Notes: generated by a model from the letters alone, not told the origin. A stretch of DNA of 64,000 nt from Enterobacter sp. RHBSTW-00994 (GCF_013782625.1 NZ_CP056199.1:1134588-1198587), one strand, 5' to 3'. Shown: positions 37,548-46,836, counted from the first letter of the stretch. Program-made: numbers and translations.

Positions 37548-37998
37548 TACCGTATTGTGCTGGTTATTGATTGTGATTGCAATTATAACCCCGTTACTGG
37601 GGGCGGCATATATTCACTATCAACGTAATAATTTTAGCTGTGAAATTCACTCAGCAATAGTTGATGATAATTCCGTTGTTGATGTGATTATGAATTACAC
37701 CCTGAATCAAGGGGTCGGGAATTATGAATCTTCTGGTGAGTATATCGCAAAGGGGAAAGACCCTATCGCCATTAGCAATAAAATAACGTTTCACTACTGG
37801 AGAGAGGCGGACAGGGTGATCATGATTTCCGACGAGACAAATTCACTGCCTAAAAGAGTGGAGGCGTACAGAAGCTATATTCCAGACTTCTTCCAGCAAC
37901 GCGATCGTGGCATTAGTTTGCAAATCACCCGCGCTAATACTTCCAGTTATCTCTTTATTTATGGCGGCGCCCCCATTTTCTACTGTTCAAAAAATTAG
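37534..37998 (+). CDS. FidL-like single-span membrane protein, 154 aa
   Basis: One N-terminal membrane span (about residues 7-26), no cleavable signal, then a periplasmic domain with two Cys (FSCEIHS and the C-terminal FYCSKN). Resembles FidL-like proteins found next to ToxR/MarT-type regulators. By analogy with ToxS it may stabilise or tune the sensor domain of its partner. The start is inside the end of the upstream gene, so translation is coupled. Confidence 0.75.
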   Translation: MKINNTVLCWLLIVIAIITPLLGAAYIHYQRNNFSCEIHSAIVDDNSVVDVIMNYTLNQGVGNYESSGEYIAKGKDPIAISNKITFHYWREADRVIMISDETNSLPKRVEAYRSYIPDFFQQRDRGISLQITRANTSSYLFIYGGAPIFYCSKN

Positions 37999-38060
37999 CG
38001 AACAGCGACCGGAGTAGCAGGTATTCCGGTTGTGTTTTAACACAATGCCTTGATTTACAC

Positions 38061-38092
38061 TTGATTACATAAAGATAATGAGTATAGTTCTC
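38061..38092 (+). promoter_or_regulatory. Promoter with candidate Fur box before the propeller-lipoprotein gene
   Basis: TTGATT (38061-38066) and TATAGT (38083-38088), 16-base spacing. GATAATGAGTATAGTTCTC (38074-38092) overlaps the -10 and fits the Fur consensus at about 14 of 19 positions. Inverted AATGAG/CTCATT flanks it. The TonB-receptor gene downstream makes iron control plausible. Confidence 0.6.
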
Positions 38093-38284
38093 ATTCTCTT
38101 TAGTGTTTGCGGCATTGATGGATATCTCCCGCATAAGCAGTGAGTACTGCTCTCACAAGGAACACTGAGTATTTACGGTGGACTTTGCACTGGCCTTACA
38201 GCCCGTAAACACAATCAGATCGCCTGCAGCATGCGACGCAAATCCCCGCCTGAATGACCTCTTGAACGGTAAAGGATGTTCCCG

Positions 38285-39370
38285 ATGACCAAAAAAATGT
38301 CTGCGCTGGCTTTGCTTGTTGCAGTTTCTCTCTCTGGTTGTGCAACTCAGCGTACCGCGACCTCTGTGCCTGCGCCTGAAGCAAAAAAAGCGGCAACCGC
38401 CCCGGAACAGACGGGCGTCATCAAACGCGATCTGGCTGATGGCTTGTACGAAATGGTTCTGAGCCCGAAAGCGGATGCGCTCTACGTCGCCAGTTCCGAA
38501 GGCTTTAAAGATGTGCAGGGCGGGGTGATCTACAAACTCGATCCCGCCACGCTGAAAACGATTGGCCGTAGCCATACCGATATGAAGAACTTTGCGATGG
38601 CGATGTCCGCCGACGGTCAAACTGTGTATGTGACCAACTCTCTGGACGGCGGCATTAGCGCAGTCAGTACGGCTGACGGCAAAGTGAAAAAACGTCTGAT
38701 GTTCACCGAGCGCAACAAAGAAGGTTTCCCGTTTGGCGCACGTGAAATCTTACTGCATGACGGCGTGCTGTACGTCGGCGGCGTGGGCGATCCGGCGGTT
38801 ATCTGGGTAGTCGATGCTGAAACGCTGAAGCTGAAAAAAACCATCAAAAATGCCGGGCAGTGGGTGACCGGCCTGCTGTGGTCTGAGCAGACAGGTCGTC
38901 TTTATGCGGCCAACGGTGGTGGCGAAATTCTGGTTATTAACCCGCGTAACAACCGTATCGAAAAACGCTGGAAGCCGCTCGGCGAAAAACCAGCGCTGTT
39001 GCTGAACCTGGCGGAAGATAGCGCCACTGGCCGTCTGTTTGTCACGGATAACTCCAAAGCCAAAACGACTCTGGTGCTGAATATCCACACCGGAGAGGTG
39101 ATCAAGCCGCTCGATGTGGGCGACTCACTGGCGGTGAAATTCAATGCTAAACGCAATGAGCTTTATATCACCCAGCGTGAAAGCGGCAAACTGCTTAGCC
39201 TGGATGCCACCACCTATGCTGTGAAGCAAACCTGGGATCTGCCACCGAATCCGAACAGTCTACTGTTGTCGGCGGATGGCCAAACGCTGTACGTCACCGT
39301 TAAGCAGGCTTTCAACAAAGACCACTCCACTAACGGGCCGGACAGCGTTGTTCGAATCGCTCTCAAATAA
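38285..39370 (+). CDS. YncE-like beta-propeller lipoprotein, 361 aa
   Basis: A lipoprotein signal (LLVAVSLSGC) gives acylation at Cys near residue 19. The mature part has repeated blades with the YVTN/NHL-like pattern (ALYVASSEG, TVYVTNSLDGGISAV, GRLYAANGGGEILVI, ELYITQRESGKLLSL, TLYVTVKQAF), probably seven blades. E. coli YncE is a related periplasmic propeller, induced by iron limitation but not acylated. The start at 38285 has AAAGG 9 bases away; ATG at 38276 is too close to it. The TonB receptor gene follows within 53 bases, so the two probably form one transport unit. Confidence 0.85.
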   Translation: MTKKMSALALLVAVSLSGCATQRTATSVPAPEAKKAATAPEQTGVIKRDLADGLYEMVLSPKADALYVASSEGFKDVQGGVIYKLDPATLKTIGRSHTDMKNFAMAMSADGQTVYVTNSLDGGISAVSTADGKVKKRLMFTERNKEGFPFGAREILLHDGVLYVGGVGDPAVIWVVDAETLKLKKTIKNAGQWVTGLLWSEQTGRLYAANGGGEILVINPRNNRIEKRWKPLGEKPALLLNLAEDSATGRLFVTDNSKAKTTLVLNIHTGEVIKPLDVGDSLAVKFNAKRNELYITQRESGKLLSLDATTYAVKQTWDLPPNPNSLLLSADGQTLYVTVKQAFNKDHSTNGPDSVVRIALK

Positions 39371-39377
39371 ATAATAA

Positions 39378-39398
39378 GGCCCGGCGACGGGCCAATTT
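39378..39398 (+). terminator. Hairpin between the propeller and receptor genes
   Basis: GGCCCG (39378-39383), GCGA, CGGGCC (39388-39393), then AATTTT. It is probably a partial terminator or mRNA stabiliser within the operon, as no separate promoter is obvious. Confidence 0.6.
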
Positions 39399-39423
39399 TG
39401 CGCGTGTTTTTAATGAGTTATTT

Positions 39424-41613
39424 ATGAAATATACCGGGAAAATGAACAAAACCTTGCTGGCGCTGGCTATCGGCACGGTGATGCACTCCGCCTTTGCGGC
39501 GGATGCCAAAAAAGAAGACACCATTGTCGTCCAGTCGGCTTCAACCGGCGATTTCAAAGCGGGCGGCGATCAGCTTGTCCCGGCTTTCCTTGACGGGCAG
39601 GTCGCAAACGGTGGACGGATGGGCATGCTGGGCCAGCAAAATGCGATGGACGTGCCATTCAATATCATTAGTTACACCTCCAAGCTGGTGGAAGATCAGC
39701 AGGCTAAAACCATTGCTGACGTGGTGGCGAACGATGCGGGCGTTCAGTATGTGCAGGGCTATGGTAATAGCGCAGAAAGTTTCCGTATCCGCGGTCTGAA
39801 GTTTGATGGCGATGACATGACCTTTGGCGGCCTCTCTGGCGTGCTGCCGCGTCAGGTAGTGGATGCGCAAATGGTGGACCGCATTGAGATTTTCAAAGGG
39901 GCAAACTCCCTGATGAACGGTGCGGCCAGTTCGGGTGTCGGCGGGATGATCAACCTTGAGCCAAAGCACGCCGGTGAAACACCGCAAGCGAAAGTGGGTG
40001 TGGATTACACCTCTGATTCTCAGATCGGAACCACGCTGGATGCGGGCCGTCGTTTTGGTGACAGCGATCAGTTTGGCGCACGCGTTAACCTGGTTCATCG
40101 TGAAGGGGAAACCCCGATCGCGAACGATCGCCGTCGTACCACCTTGCTCTCTACGGGCCTGGATTACAAAGTCGACAATTTCCGCACCTCGCTGGACGTT
40201 GGCTATCAGAAGAAAACCTTCCACGGCAGCCCAACCAGCGTCAACGTCTCTGCGGTGGATTTCATTCCAACCCCGCCTAAAAACGATCGTAACTTCTCGC
40301 AGAAATGGGCCTATAGCAATATCGAAAACGAATTCGGTATGTGGCGTAGCGAATACGATATTACTGATAACTGGACGGCATATACCGGCCTTGGCGCGCA
40401 GCATGCGCATGAAGAAGGTCTTTACAGTGCACCGAAGCTGCTGGATAAGAGCGGCAAAGCGACAACCAGCCGTCTGGATACTAACCGTTTAAGTGACACG
40501 GTGAGCGGCATGGCGGGTATTCGCGGTAACTTCAATACCGGCTTTGTGTCACACAAGGTCAACGTTGGGTACTCGGCGCAAACCAAAAATGAAAAAATTG
40601 CGTGGAAAATGTCGAAGGCGGCGGATAACCCGTATACCAACATTTACCACAATACCGGTGTTGATGCTCCGGACAGCACAAACTCGAACGGGAAGGGCGG
40701 AAAATACAGCGATCCATTAACCAGTGGTCGCACCCGTACTCAGGGCTGGTTGTTGAGCGATACGCTGGGTGTGTTTGACGATAAACTGCTGTTTACCGCC
40801 GGGGCGCGCCACCAGAAAGTGGTGGTTCGTGGCTATGACAAAATCACGGGTGCGGAAAACGATGCCGATGGTTTTGATGGCAGCCGCTGGATGCCAACTT
40901 ACGGCGTGGTCTACAAACCGTGGGAAACGTTGTCTCTTTATGCTAACCACACCGAAGCGTTACAACCGGGTAAAACTGCACCAAATACCGCGACGAACTA
41001 TGGTCAAAGCACCGGTATTGTTCATTCCAGACAGAATGAAGTGGGTGTGAAGGCAGACTTTGGCCGTGTGGGCGGTTCTCTTGCGCTGTTTGAAATCAAA
41101 ATGCCGTCGGCAATCCTCGACAGTGAGACCAGGCACTATGGTCTGGATGCGGAGCAGCGTAACCGTGGTGTTGAGCTGAATATTTTCGGCGAACCAATGC
41201 TCGGGATGCGCCTGAACGCCAGTGCAACCTGGTTGCAGGCAGAGCTGACCAAGACCAACAATGGTTTGAATCAGGGTAACGATGCCATCGGTGTGCCGAA
41301 TTTTTATGCGGTGCTGGGGGCGGAGTATGACATCAAACCGATTGACGGCCTGACGGCTACTGCGCGCGTTAATCATTCAGGTTCGCAATATGCCGATCTG
41401 GCGAATACTAAAAAGCTGGACAGCTACACCACGCTGGATCTGGGGATGCGCTATCACTTTGCGGTCAACCAGAGCCAAAATCAGATGACTGTTCGCGCAG
41501 GCATCGACAACGTAACCAATGAAAACTACTGGGCCTCCGTGGATGATTCGGGAACTTACCTGACTCAGGGCGAGCCGCGTACCTTTAAAGTTTCTGTTGG
41601 CTACGAATTCTGA
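39424..41613 (+). CDS. TonB-dependent siderophore receptor (FcuA-like), 729 aa
   Basis: Outer-membrane gated channel. The signal peptide ends SAFA; the TonB box is EDTIVVQSA; the plug domain has ADVVANDAGVQYVQGYG, RIRGLKFDGDD and RIEIFKGANSLMNGAASSGVGGMINL. A 22-strand barrel follows, ending TFKVSVGYEF with terminal Phe. Plug features resemble hydroxamate/ferrichrome-type receptors such as Yersinia FcuA; the actual ligand is uncertain. MNKTLLALA at 39442 is an alternative start. It follows a propeller lipoprotein and a candidate Fur box. Confidence 0.88.
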   Translation: MKYTGKMNKTLLALAIGTVMHSAFAADAKKEDTIVVQSASTGDFKAGGDQLVPAFLDGQVANGGRMGMLGQQNAMDVPFNIISYTSKLVEDQQAKTIADVVANDAGVQYVQGYGNSAESFRIRGLKFDGDDMTFGGLSGVLPRQVVDAQMVDRIEIFKGANSLMNGAASSGVGGMINLEPKHAGETPQAKVGVDYTSDSQIGTTLDAGRRFGDSDQFGARVNLVHREGETPIANDRRRTTLLSTGLDYKVDNFRTSLDVGYQKKTFHGSPTSVNVSAVDFIPTPPKNDRNFSQKWAYSNIENEFGMWRSEYDITDNWTAYTGLGAQHAHEEGLYSAPKLLDKSGKATTSRLDTNRLSDTVSGMAGIRGNFNTGFVSHKVNVGYSAQTKNEKIAWKMSKAADNPYTNIYHNTGVDAPDSTNSNGKGGKYSDPLTSGRTRTQGWLLSDTLGVFDDKLLFTAGARHQKVVVRGYDKITGAENDADGFDGSRWMPTYGVVYKPWETLSLYANHTEALQPGKTAPNTATNYGQSTGIVHSRQNEVGVKADFGRVGGSLALFEIKMPSAILDSETRHYGLDAEQRNRGVELNIFGEPMLGMRLNASATWLQAELTKTNNGLNQGNDAIGVPNFYAVLGAEYDIKPIDGLTATARVNHSGSQYADLANTKKLDSYTTLDLGMRYHFAVNQSQNQMTVRAGIDNVTNENYWASVDDSGTYLTQGEPRTFKVSVGYEF

Positions 41614-41730
41614 GTTCCACCCTCGTTATCAGGGGCAAGGATGCCCCATCCATTCCTGGGCCTTTAACTTGCTACCTCCAGCATGAAGTGTTAAAACGTG
41701 CCCCTTCGAAAAAAGAGACAGGGGTAGGGC

Positions 41731-43116
41731 GTGAAAGACGCGTCATCCGCTTCAGACGGTATTTCTGAAGCCTCGTCGGAACAGACTCCGACGCTGCAAC
41801 GTGGTTTGCAAAACCGGCATATTCAGTTAATTGCCCTGGGGGGCGCCATCGGCACAGGGCTGTTCCTGGGGATTGGTCCTGCGATTCAGATGGCCGGGCC
41901 TGCGGTCCTGCTCGGTTACGGTATTGCCGGGGTTATCGCTTTCCTGATCATGCGCCAATTGGGTGAAATGGTGGTTGAAGAGCCGGTATCAGGTTCATTT
42001 GCCCATTTTGCCTATAAATACTGGGGACCGTTTGCGGGCTTCCTTTCCGGCTGGAACTACTGGGTGATGTTCGTGCTGGTGGGCATGGCAGAACTGACCG
42101 CCGCCGGGATCTACATGCAGTACTGGTTGCCCGATGTACCAACCTGGATTTGGGCGGCAGCCTTCTTCATCATCATTAACGCCGTTAACCTGGTAAATGT
42201 GCGCCTGTATGGCGAAACCGAGTTCTGGTTTGCGCTCATCAAGGTGCTGGCGATTATCGGCATGATTGGTTTTGGTCTGTGGCTGCTCTTCTCCGGCCAC
42301 GGTGGTGAGCGTGCCAGCATCGATAATCTGTGGAAACACGGCGGATTCCTCGCGACGGGCTGGAAAGGGCTGATTCTCTCCCTTGCGGTGATCATGTTCT
42401 CATTTGGTGGTCTTGAGCTGATTGGGATCACCGCTGCGGAAGCGCGCGATCCGCACAAAAGTATTCCAAAAGCCGTGAACCAGGTGGTGTACCGCATTCT
42501 GCTGTTTTATATCGGTTCGCTGGTGGTTCTGCTGGCGCTCTACCCGTGGGTCGAAGTGAAATCGAGCAGCAGTCCGTTTGTCATGATTTTCCACGATTTG
42601 AACAGCAACGTGGTGGCTTCTGCGCTTAACTTCGTTATCCTGGTGGCCTCGCTTTCCGTGTATAACAGCGGCGTTTATTCCAACAGTCGCATGCTGTTTG
42701 GCCTGTCAGTGCAGGGCAATGCGCCGAAGTTCTTAACCCGTGTCAGTCGTCGTGGTGTGCCGGTCAATTCCTTGCTGCTTTCCGGGGCAATCACCTCGCT
42801 GGTGGTGCTGATCAACTACCTGCTGCCGAAAGAAGCCTTTGGCCTGTTGATGGCGCTGGTCGTTGCGACGCTACTGTTAAACTGGATCATGATCTGCCTG
42901 GCGCACCTGCGCTTTCGTGCTGCGATGCGCCGTAAAGGGCGTGACACGCAGTTTAAGGCTCTGCTCTATCCGGCAGGCAACTACATCTGTATCGCGTTTC
43001 TGGCGATGATTCTGGTGCTGATGTGCACTATGGATGACATGCGCCTTTCTGCGATGTTGCTGCCTGTCTGGGTTATCTTCCTGTTCGTGGCGTTTACGCT
43101 GTCGCGCAAAAAGTAA
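41731..43116 (+). CDS. pheP: PheP, phenylalanine-specific permease, 461 aa
   Basis: Proton-driven phenylalanine importer of the APC family with 12 spans. Starts at GTG; residues 24-60 (GLQNRHIQLIALGGAIGTG and on) are nearly identical to E. coli PheP from memory, as is most of the rest. Length is close to E. coli PheP (458). Standing before ybdG/nfsB fits the E. coli order pheP-ybdG-nfsB, with extra genes inserted between. Confidence 0.96.
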   Translation: MKDASSASDGISEASSEQTPTLQRGLQNRHIQLIALGGAIGTGLFLGIGPAIQMAGPAVLLGYGIAGVIAFLIMRQLGEMVVEEPVSGSFAHFAYKYWGPFAGFLSGWNYWVMFVLVGMAELTAAGIYMQYWLPDVPTWIWAAAFFIIINAVNLVNVRLYGETEFWFALIKVLAIIGMIGFGLWLLFSGHGGERASIDNLWKHGGFLATGWKGLILSLAVIMFSFGGLELIGITAAEARDPHKSIPKAVNQVVYRILLFYIGSLVVLLALYPWVEVKSSSSPFVMIFHDLNSNVVASALNFVILVASLSVYNSGVYSNSRMLFGLSVQGNAPKFLTRVSRRGVPVNSLLLSGAITSLVVLINYLLPKEAFGLLMALVVATLLLNWIMICLAHLRFRAAMRRKGRDTQFKALLYPAGNYICIAFLAMILVLMCTMDDMRLSAMLLPVWVIFLFVAFTLSRKK

Positions 43117-43126
43117 TGCGCGTAGT

Positions 43127-43151
43127 ACCCTCTCCCAAAGGGGGAGAGGGT
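43127..43151. repeat. CCCTCTCCC-type palindrome, copy 5, after pheP
   Basis: ACCCTCTCCC (43127-43136) pairs with GGGAGAGGGT (43142-43151) around AAAGG. Ten bases past the pheP stop, so it probably ends the transcript. Confidence 0.75.
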
Positions 43152-43277
43152 CTCAGACCAGCCCTTCCAGCCGTTTACCGACCCTGCAAAACATAACGCC
43201 ACATACAGCCCATCTAATCGATCTCGACCTTTATCGTGACTCTCCTCCCATTTCTGTTTCGATCCGCAGGATCTTTA

Positions 43278-43328
43278 TTTTGTAATCGATTACTTTTCAT
43301 GTGAGCTGTTTTGTAATCGATTACTTTT
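43278..43328 (+). promoter_or_regulatory. Two identical LacI-type operators before the catabolic operon
   Basis: The 12-bp palindrome GTAATCGATTAC occurs at 43282-43293 and 43313-43324; with flanks, 20 bases are identical (43278-43297 and 43309-43328). Centres are 31 bp apart, three helical turns. The second copy ends 18 bases before the first gene. The central CG fits a LacI-family site, and such a regulator is encoded at 46837. Confidence 0.85.
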
Positions 43329-43346
43329 TTATGGGCGAGGCTTATC

Positions 43347-44585
43347 ATGGTGTCAACAACTGAAAGTAGTGGAAAGGCGATAGCGCAGCACCGGCTTCTT
43401 GTGCCGCGTCTGTCGTTGATGATGTTTTTGCAGTTTTTTATCTGGGGTAGCTGGTCGGTCACGCTTGGCCTGGTGATGACTCAGCACAACATGTCTTTGC
43501 TGATTGGCGATGCGTTTTCCGCAGGGCCGATTGCCTCAATTCTTTCACCGTTTGTACTTGGCATGCTGGTGGATCGCTTCTTTGCCTCGCAAAAGGTGAT
43601 GGCCGTGATGCATCTCGCTGGCGCGGCGATTCTGTGGTTTGTGCCTGGGGCGTTGATCGCCGAAAACGGCGCGTTGCTGATTGGCCTGCTGTTTGGCTAC
43701 ACCTTGTGCTATATGCCGACGCTGGCGCTGACCAACAACATCGCGTTCCATAGCCTGGCAAACGTGGATAAAACCTTCCCGGTGGTGCGCGTGTTCGGCA
43801 CAATCGGCTGGATTGTGGCGGGTATTTTCATCGGCGTAACCGGTGTGGCATCAAGCGTCACCATCTTCCAGGTGGCAGCGGCGAGTTCGGTGTTACTGGC
43901 ACTGTATAGCCTGACGTTGCCACACACGCCAGCACCCGCAAAAGGTCTGCCTGTACAGGTTCGCGATCTGTTTTGTGCGGATGCCTTCGCCCTGCTCAAA
44001 ACACGCCACTTCTTTATCTTTTCACTCTGCGCGATGCTGATCTCTGTGCCGTTGGGCACGTATTACGCCTATACCGCGTCGTATCTGGCTGATACGGGCA
44101 TAACTGACGTCAGTACTGCAATGTCGTTTGGGCAGATGTCAGAGATCTTCTTCATGCTGGTGATCCCACTGCTGTTCCGCCGCCTGGGGGTGAAATACAT
44201 GCTGCTGATCGGCATGCTGGCGTGGTTTGTGCGGTACGCCTTCTTCGCGCTGGGCGTGAGCGAAGAAGGGCGCTTCCTGCTCTATCTCGGCATTCTGTTA
44301 CACGGCGTGTGCTACGACTTCTTCTTTGTGGTGGGCTTTATCTATACCGACCGTGTGGCGGGTGAAAAGGTGAAAGGCCAGGCGCAGAGTATGATCGTGA
44401 TGTTTACGTACGGTATCGGGATGCTGCTTGGCTCGCAGATTTCCGGTGCGCTGTATAACCGCCTGGTGGCAGGCCAGACCGTGCCACAAGCCTGGGTGAC
44501 ATTCTGGTGGATCCCGGCGGTGGCTGCGGCGGTGATTGCACTGATTTTCCTGTTCTCGTTCAGGTATGACGATGACAAGGCGTAA
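43347..44585 (+). CDS. MFS transporter of the nucleoside:H+ symporter family, 412 aa
   Basis: Inner-membrane symporter with about 12 spans. It is similar in layout and motifs to NupG/XapB/YegT: RLSLMMFLQFFIWGSWSVTLG at the start, GMLVDRFFASQKVMAVMH between spans 2 and 3, and the RVFGTIGWIVAGIF segment. Length (412) is in the family range. First gene of a three-gene operon; its promoter region carries two LacI-type operators. The substrate is probably a nucleoside, a nucleoside-like glycoside or a sugar; this cannot be resolved here. Confidence 0.85.
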   Translation: MVSTTESSGKAIAQHRLLVPRLSLMMFLQFFIWGSWSVTLGLVMTQHNMSLLIGDAFSAGPIASILSPFVLGMLVDRFFASQKVMAVMHLAGAAILWFVPGALIAENGALLIGLLFGYTLCYMPTLALTNNIAFHSLANVDKTFPVVRVFGTIGWIVAGIFIGVTGVASSVTIFQVAAASSVLLALYSLTLPHTPAPAKGLPVQVRDLFCADAFALLKTRHFFIFSLCAMLISVPLGTYYAYTASYLADTGITDVSTAMSFGQMSEIFFMLVIPLLFRRLGVKYMLLIGMLAWFVRYAFFALGVSEEGRFLLYLGILLHGVCYDFFFVVGFIYTDRVAGEKVKGQAQSMIVMFTYGIGMLLGSQISGALYNRLVAGQTVPQAWVTFWWIPAVAAAVIALIFLFSFRYDDDKA

Positions 44586-44600
44586 TTTTCTGGAGGTGTT

Positions 44601-45626
44601 ATGAGGACGATAAAAGGACCGGGTATTTTTCTGTCGCAGTTTATCGGTGCGCAAGCCCCGTTTAACTCGCTGGACGGGCTGGCGGCCTGGGCTGCAAACA
44701 AGGGTTATAAAGCACTGCAAATTCCGTGTAACCATCCGGCAATTTTTGATGTTGCGAAAGCGGCTGCGAGCCAGGGCTACTGTGATGATATTCGCGGTCG
44801 ACTGGCGGAACACGGGCTGGTGATCAGCGAATTATCGACCCATCTGGAAGGGCAACTGGTCGCAGTGAACCCGATCTATCGCGAGGCATTTGACCACTTT
44901 GCGCCCGCCGCCGTGCGCGGGAACGATATCGCTCGTCAGGCGTGGGCAACAGAGAAGGTAAAGCAGGCGGCGGCGGCTTCGGCAAAGCTTGGGTTACGAG
45001 CACATGCGACTTTCTCCGGCTCGCTGGCCTGGCCGTTTTTCTATCCGTGGCCGCCACACAATGCGCAGCGTTTTCAGGAGGCGTTTCACGAGCTGGCAAA
45101 CCGCTGGCGACCCATTCTGGATACCTTTGATGAACACGGTGTTGATGTCTGCTTTGAGTTGCATCCAGGGGAAGATTTACACGATGGCGTAACGTTTGAG
45201 CGCTTTCTTGCGTTGGTTGATAACCACCCGCGCTGCAATATTCTCTACGACCCAAGCCACATGCTATTGCAGCAGATGGATTACCTGGCCTTTATCGACA
45301 TCTATCATTCACGCATTAAAGCGTTCCACGTTAAGGATGCGGAGTTCCGGGCTAACGGGAGAAGCGGGGTGTACGGCGGCTATCAACCGTGGATCAATCG
45401 CGCCGGACGTTTCCGTTCGCTGGGTGACGGGCAGATCGATTTCAACGGCATTTTCAGCAAGCTGACCCAGTATGACTACGACGGCTGGGCGGTGCTGGAG
45501 TGGGAGTGTTGTCTCAAAGAGGGAGAAACGGGCGCTCAGGAAGGCAGTGAGTTTATCCGCCGCCATATTATTCCGGTTTCGGATCGCGCATTTGATGATT
45601 TTGCCGCAGGAGGTACGAATGATTAA
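44601..45626 (+). CDS. Sugar phosphate isomerase/epimerase family (TIM barrel), 341 aa
   Basis: Cytoplasmic xylose-isomerase-like barrel. Likely metal ligands are Glu in CFELHPGED, Asp and His in YDPSHMLLQ, His and Asp in FHVKDAEF, and Glu in LEWECCLKE. GGAGG lies 4 bases before the start. Members isomerise, epimerise, dehydrate or cleave sugars and oxidised sugars. Its end overlaps the dehydrogenase start by 8 bases, so the two enzymes are likely to act in sequence. Confidence 0.85.
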   Translation: MRTIKGPGIFLSQFIGAQAPFNSLDGLAAWAANKGYKALQIPCNHPAIFDVAKAAASQGYCDDIRGRLAEHGLVISELSTHLEGQLVAVNPIYREAFDHFAPAAVRGNDIARQAWATEKVKQAAAASAKLGLRAHATFSGSLAWPFFYPWPPHNAQRFQEAFHELANRWRPILDTFDEHGVDVCFELHPGEDLHDGVTFERFLALVDNHPRCNILYDPSHMLLQQMDYLAFIDIYHSRIKAFHVKDAEFRANGRSGVYGGYQPWINRAGRFRSLGDGQIDFNGIFSKLTQYDYDGWAVLEWECCLKEGETGAQEGSEFIRRHIIPVSDRAFDDFAAGGTND

Positions 45627-46761
45627 TGTCGGCATTATTGGCAGCGGGTTTATCGGTCCGGCGCATATTGAGGCGCTGCGCCGTCTTGGTTTTGTCCGGA
45701 TTGTCGCACTCTGTGACAGCTCGCTTGCCGACGCGCAGGACAAAGCGCAGGCGCTGAACGTGCCGCATGCCTATGGCAGCGTCGAGGCGTTGCTCACCCA
45801 TCCTGACCTACATGTGGTCCATAACTGCACGCCAAACCACCTGCACGCCAGTATTAACCGACAGGTTTTACTGGCGGGAAAACATCTGTTTTCTGAGAAG
45901 CCGCTCTGCATGACGCCGGAAGAGGCTCGTGAGCTGGTTGCTCTGGCTGAACAGGCGGGTGTGGTACACGGGGTGAGTTTTGTCTATCGCCAGTTTGCGA
46001 TGGTGCGCCAGGCGGCGAGTATGATGCGAGCGGGAGATATCGGACGATTGTTTGCCTCCCACGGGAGCTATCTTCAGGACTGGATGCTGCTGGAAACTGA
46101 CTACAACTGGCGCGTTGATGCTGCTCTGGGTGGCGCATCTCGCGCGGTGGCGGACATCGGTTCCCACTGGTGTGATACGGTGCAGTTTGTGACCGGGCGA
46201 CGCATCACCGAAGTGATGGCCGATCTCTCCATCGTCTGGCCGACGCGGAAAGCGAACATGGCGGGTAATCAGACGTTCAGCCACGACGAACACGCGAAGT
46301 ATGAGGATAAACCCGTTACCACTGAAGACTTCGGTTCCGTGTTGTTCCGCTTTGATGACGGCAGCAAAGGCAGTTTTAGCGTTTCGCAGGTGAGCGCGGG
46401 GCGTAAAAATCGCCTGATGTTTGAAATCAACGGCAGCGAGCAGTCAGTGGCGTGGGATCAGGAAGTTCCCCAGCAGTTGTGGATTGGCCATCGCGCACAG
46501 GCTAACCAGCTATTGACGGACGATCCTGGCCTGATGAACCCCGATGTGGCCGATAGCGCTCACTTCCCTGGCGGCCATATCGAAGGCTGGCCGGACGCGT
46601 TTAAAAACATGATGGCGCAGTTCTACGCTGCGGTACTGGCAGGAAGGATGCCTGAACAACCGCTGTTTGCCACTTTCCATGATGGCGCAGATGTGATGTA
46701 TATCATTGATGCAATAGTAAAAAGCCATCAACAGCAGCGCTGGGTTCGTGTGGTGCGATGA
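45619..46761 (+). CDS. Gfo/Idh/MocA-family NAD(P)-dependent dehydrogenase, 380 aa
   Basis: Oxidises a sugar or polyol hydroxyl. The N-terminal Rossmann fold has GSGFIGPAHIEAL near residues 8-20, and SEKPLCM near residue 93 holds the catalytic Lys. The C-terminal alpha/beta domain contains ADIGSHWCDT, with the Asp/His pair. The start was set at 45619 from AGGAGG 5 bases upstream and alignment with the family; the frame continues upstream inside the previous gene. Followed by a strong hairpin. Confidence 0.88.
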   Translation: MINVGIIGSGFIGPAHIEALRRLGFVRIVALCDSSLADAQDKAQALNVPHAYGSVEALLTHPDLHVVHNCTPNHLHASINRQVLLAGKHLFSEKPLCMTPEEARELVALAEQAGVVHGVSFVYRQFAMVRQAASMMRAGDIGRLFASHGSYLQDWMLLETDYNWRVDAALGGASRAVADIGSHWCDTVQFVTGRRITEVMADLSIVWPTRKANMAGNQTFSHDEHAKYEDKPVTTEDFGSVLFRFDDGSKGSFSVSQVSAGRKNRLMFEINGSEQSVAWDQEVPQQLWIGHRAQANQLLTDDPGLMNPDVADSAHFPGGHIEGWPDAFKNMMAQFYAAVLAGRMPEQPLFATFHDGADVMYIIDAIVKSHQQQRWVRVVR

Positions 46762-46763
46762 CG

Positions 46764-46787
46764 CGTTGCCCGGTTCGCCGGGCAACG
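46764..46787 (+). terminator. UUCG-loop hairpin after the catabolic operon
   Basis: CGTTGCCCGG (46764-46773), loop TTCG, CCGGGCAACG (46778-46787): a perfect 10-bp stem just past the dehydrogenase stop, with a weak A/T tail. Confidence 0.8.
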
Positions 46788-46836
46788 AATTTATGATAGC
46801 CTGCATAAAACGCTAACCGCAGGATGTGTCGTCGTT

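Noticed and set aside
39541..40410. 289-codon open frame on the minus strand opposite the TonB receptor
   Set aside because: Lies entirely antisense to a gene with clear domains; no ribosome site, signal or family pattern. High G+C third positions keep the antisense frame open.
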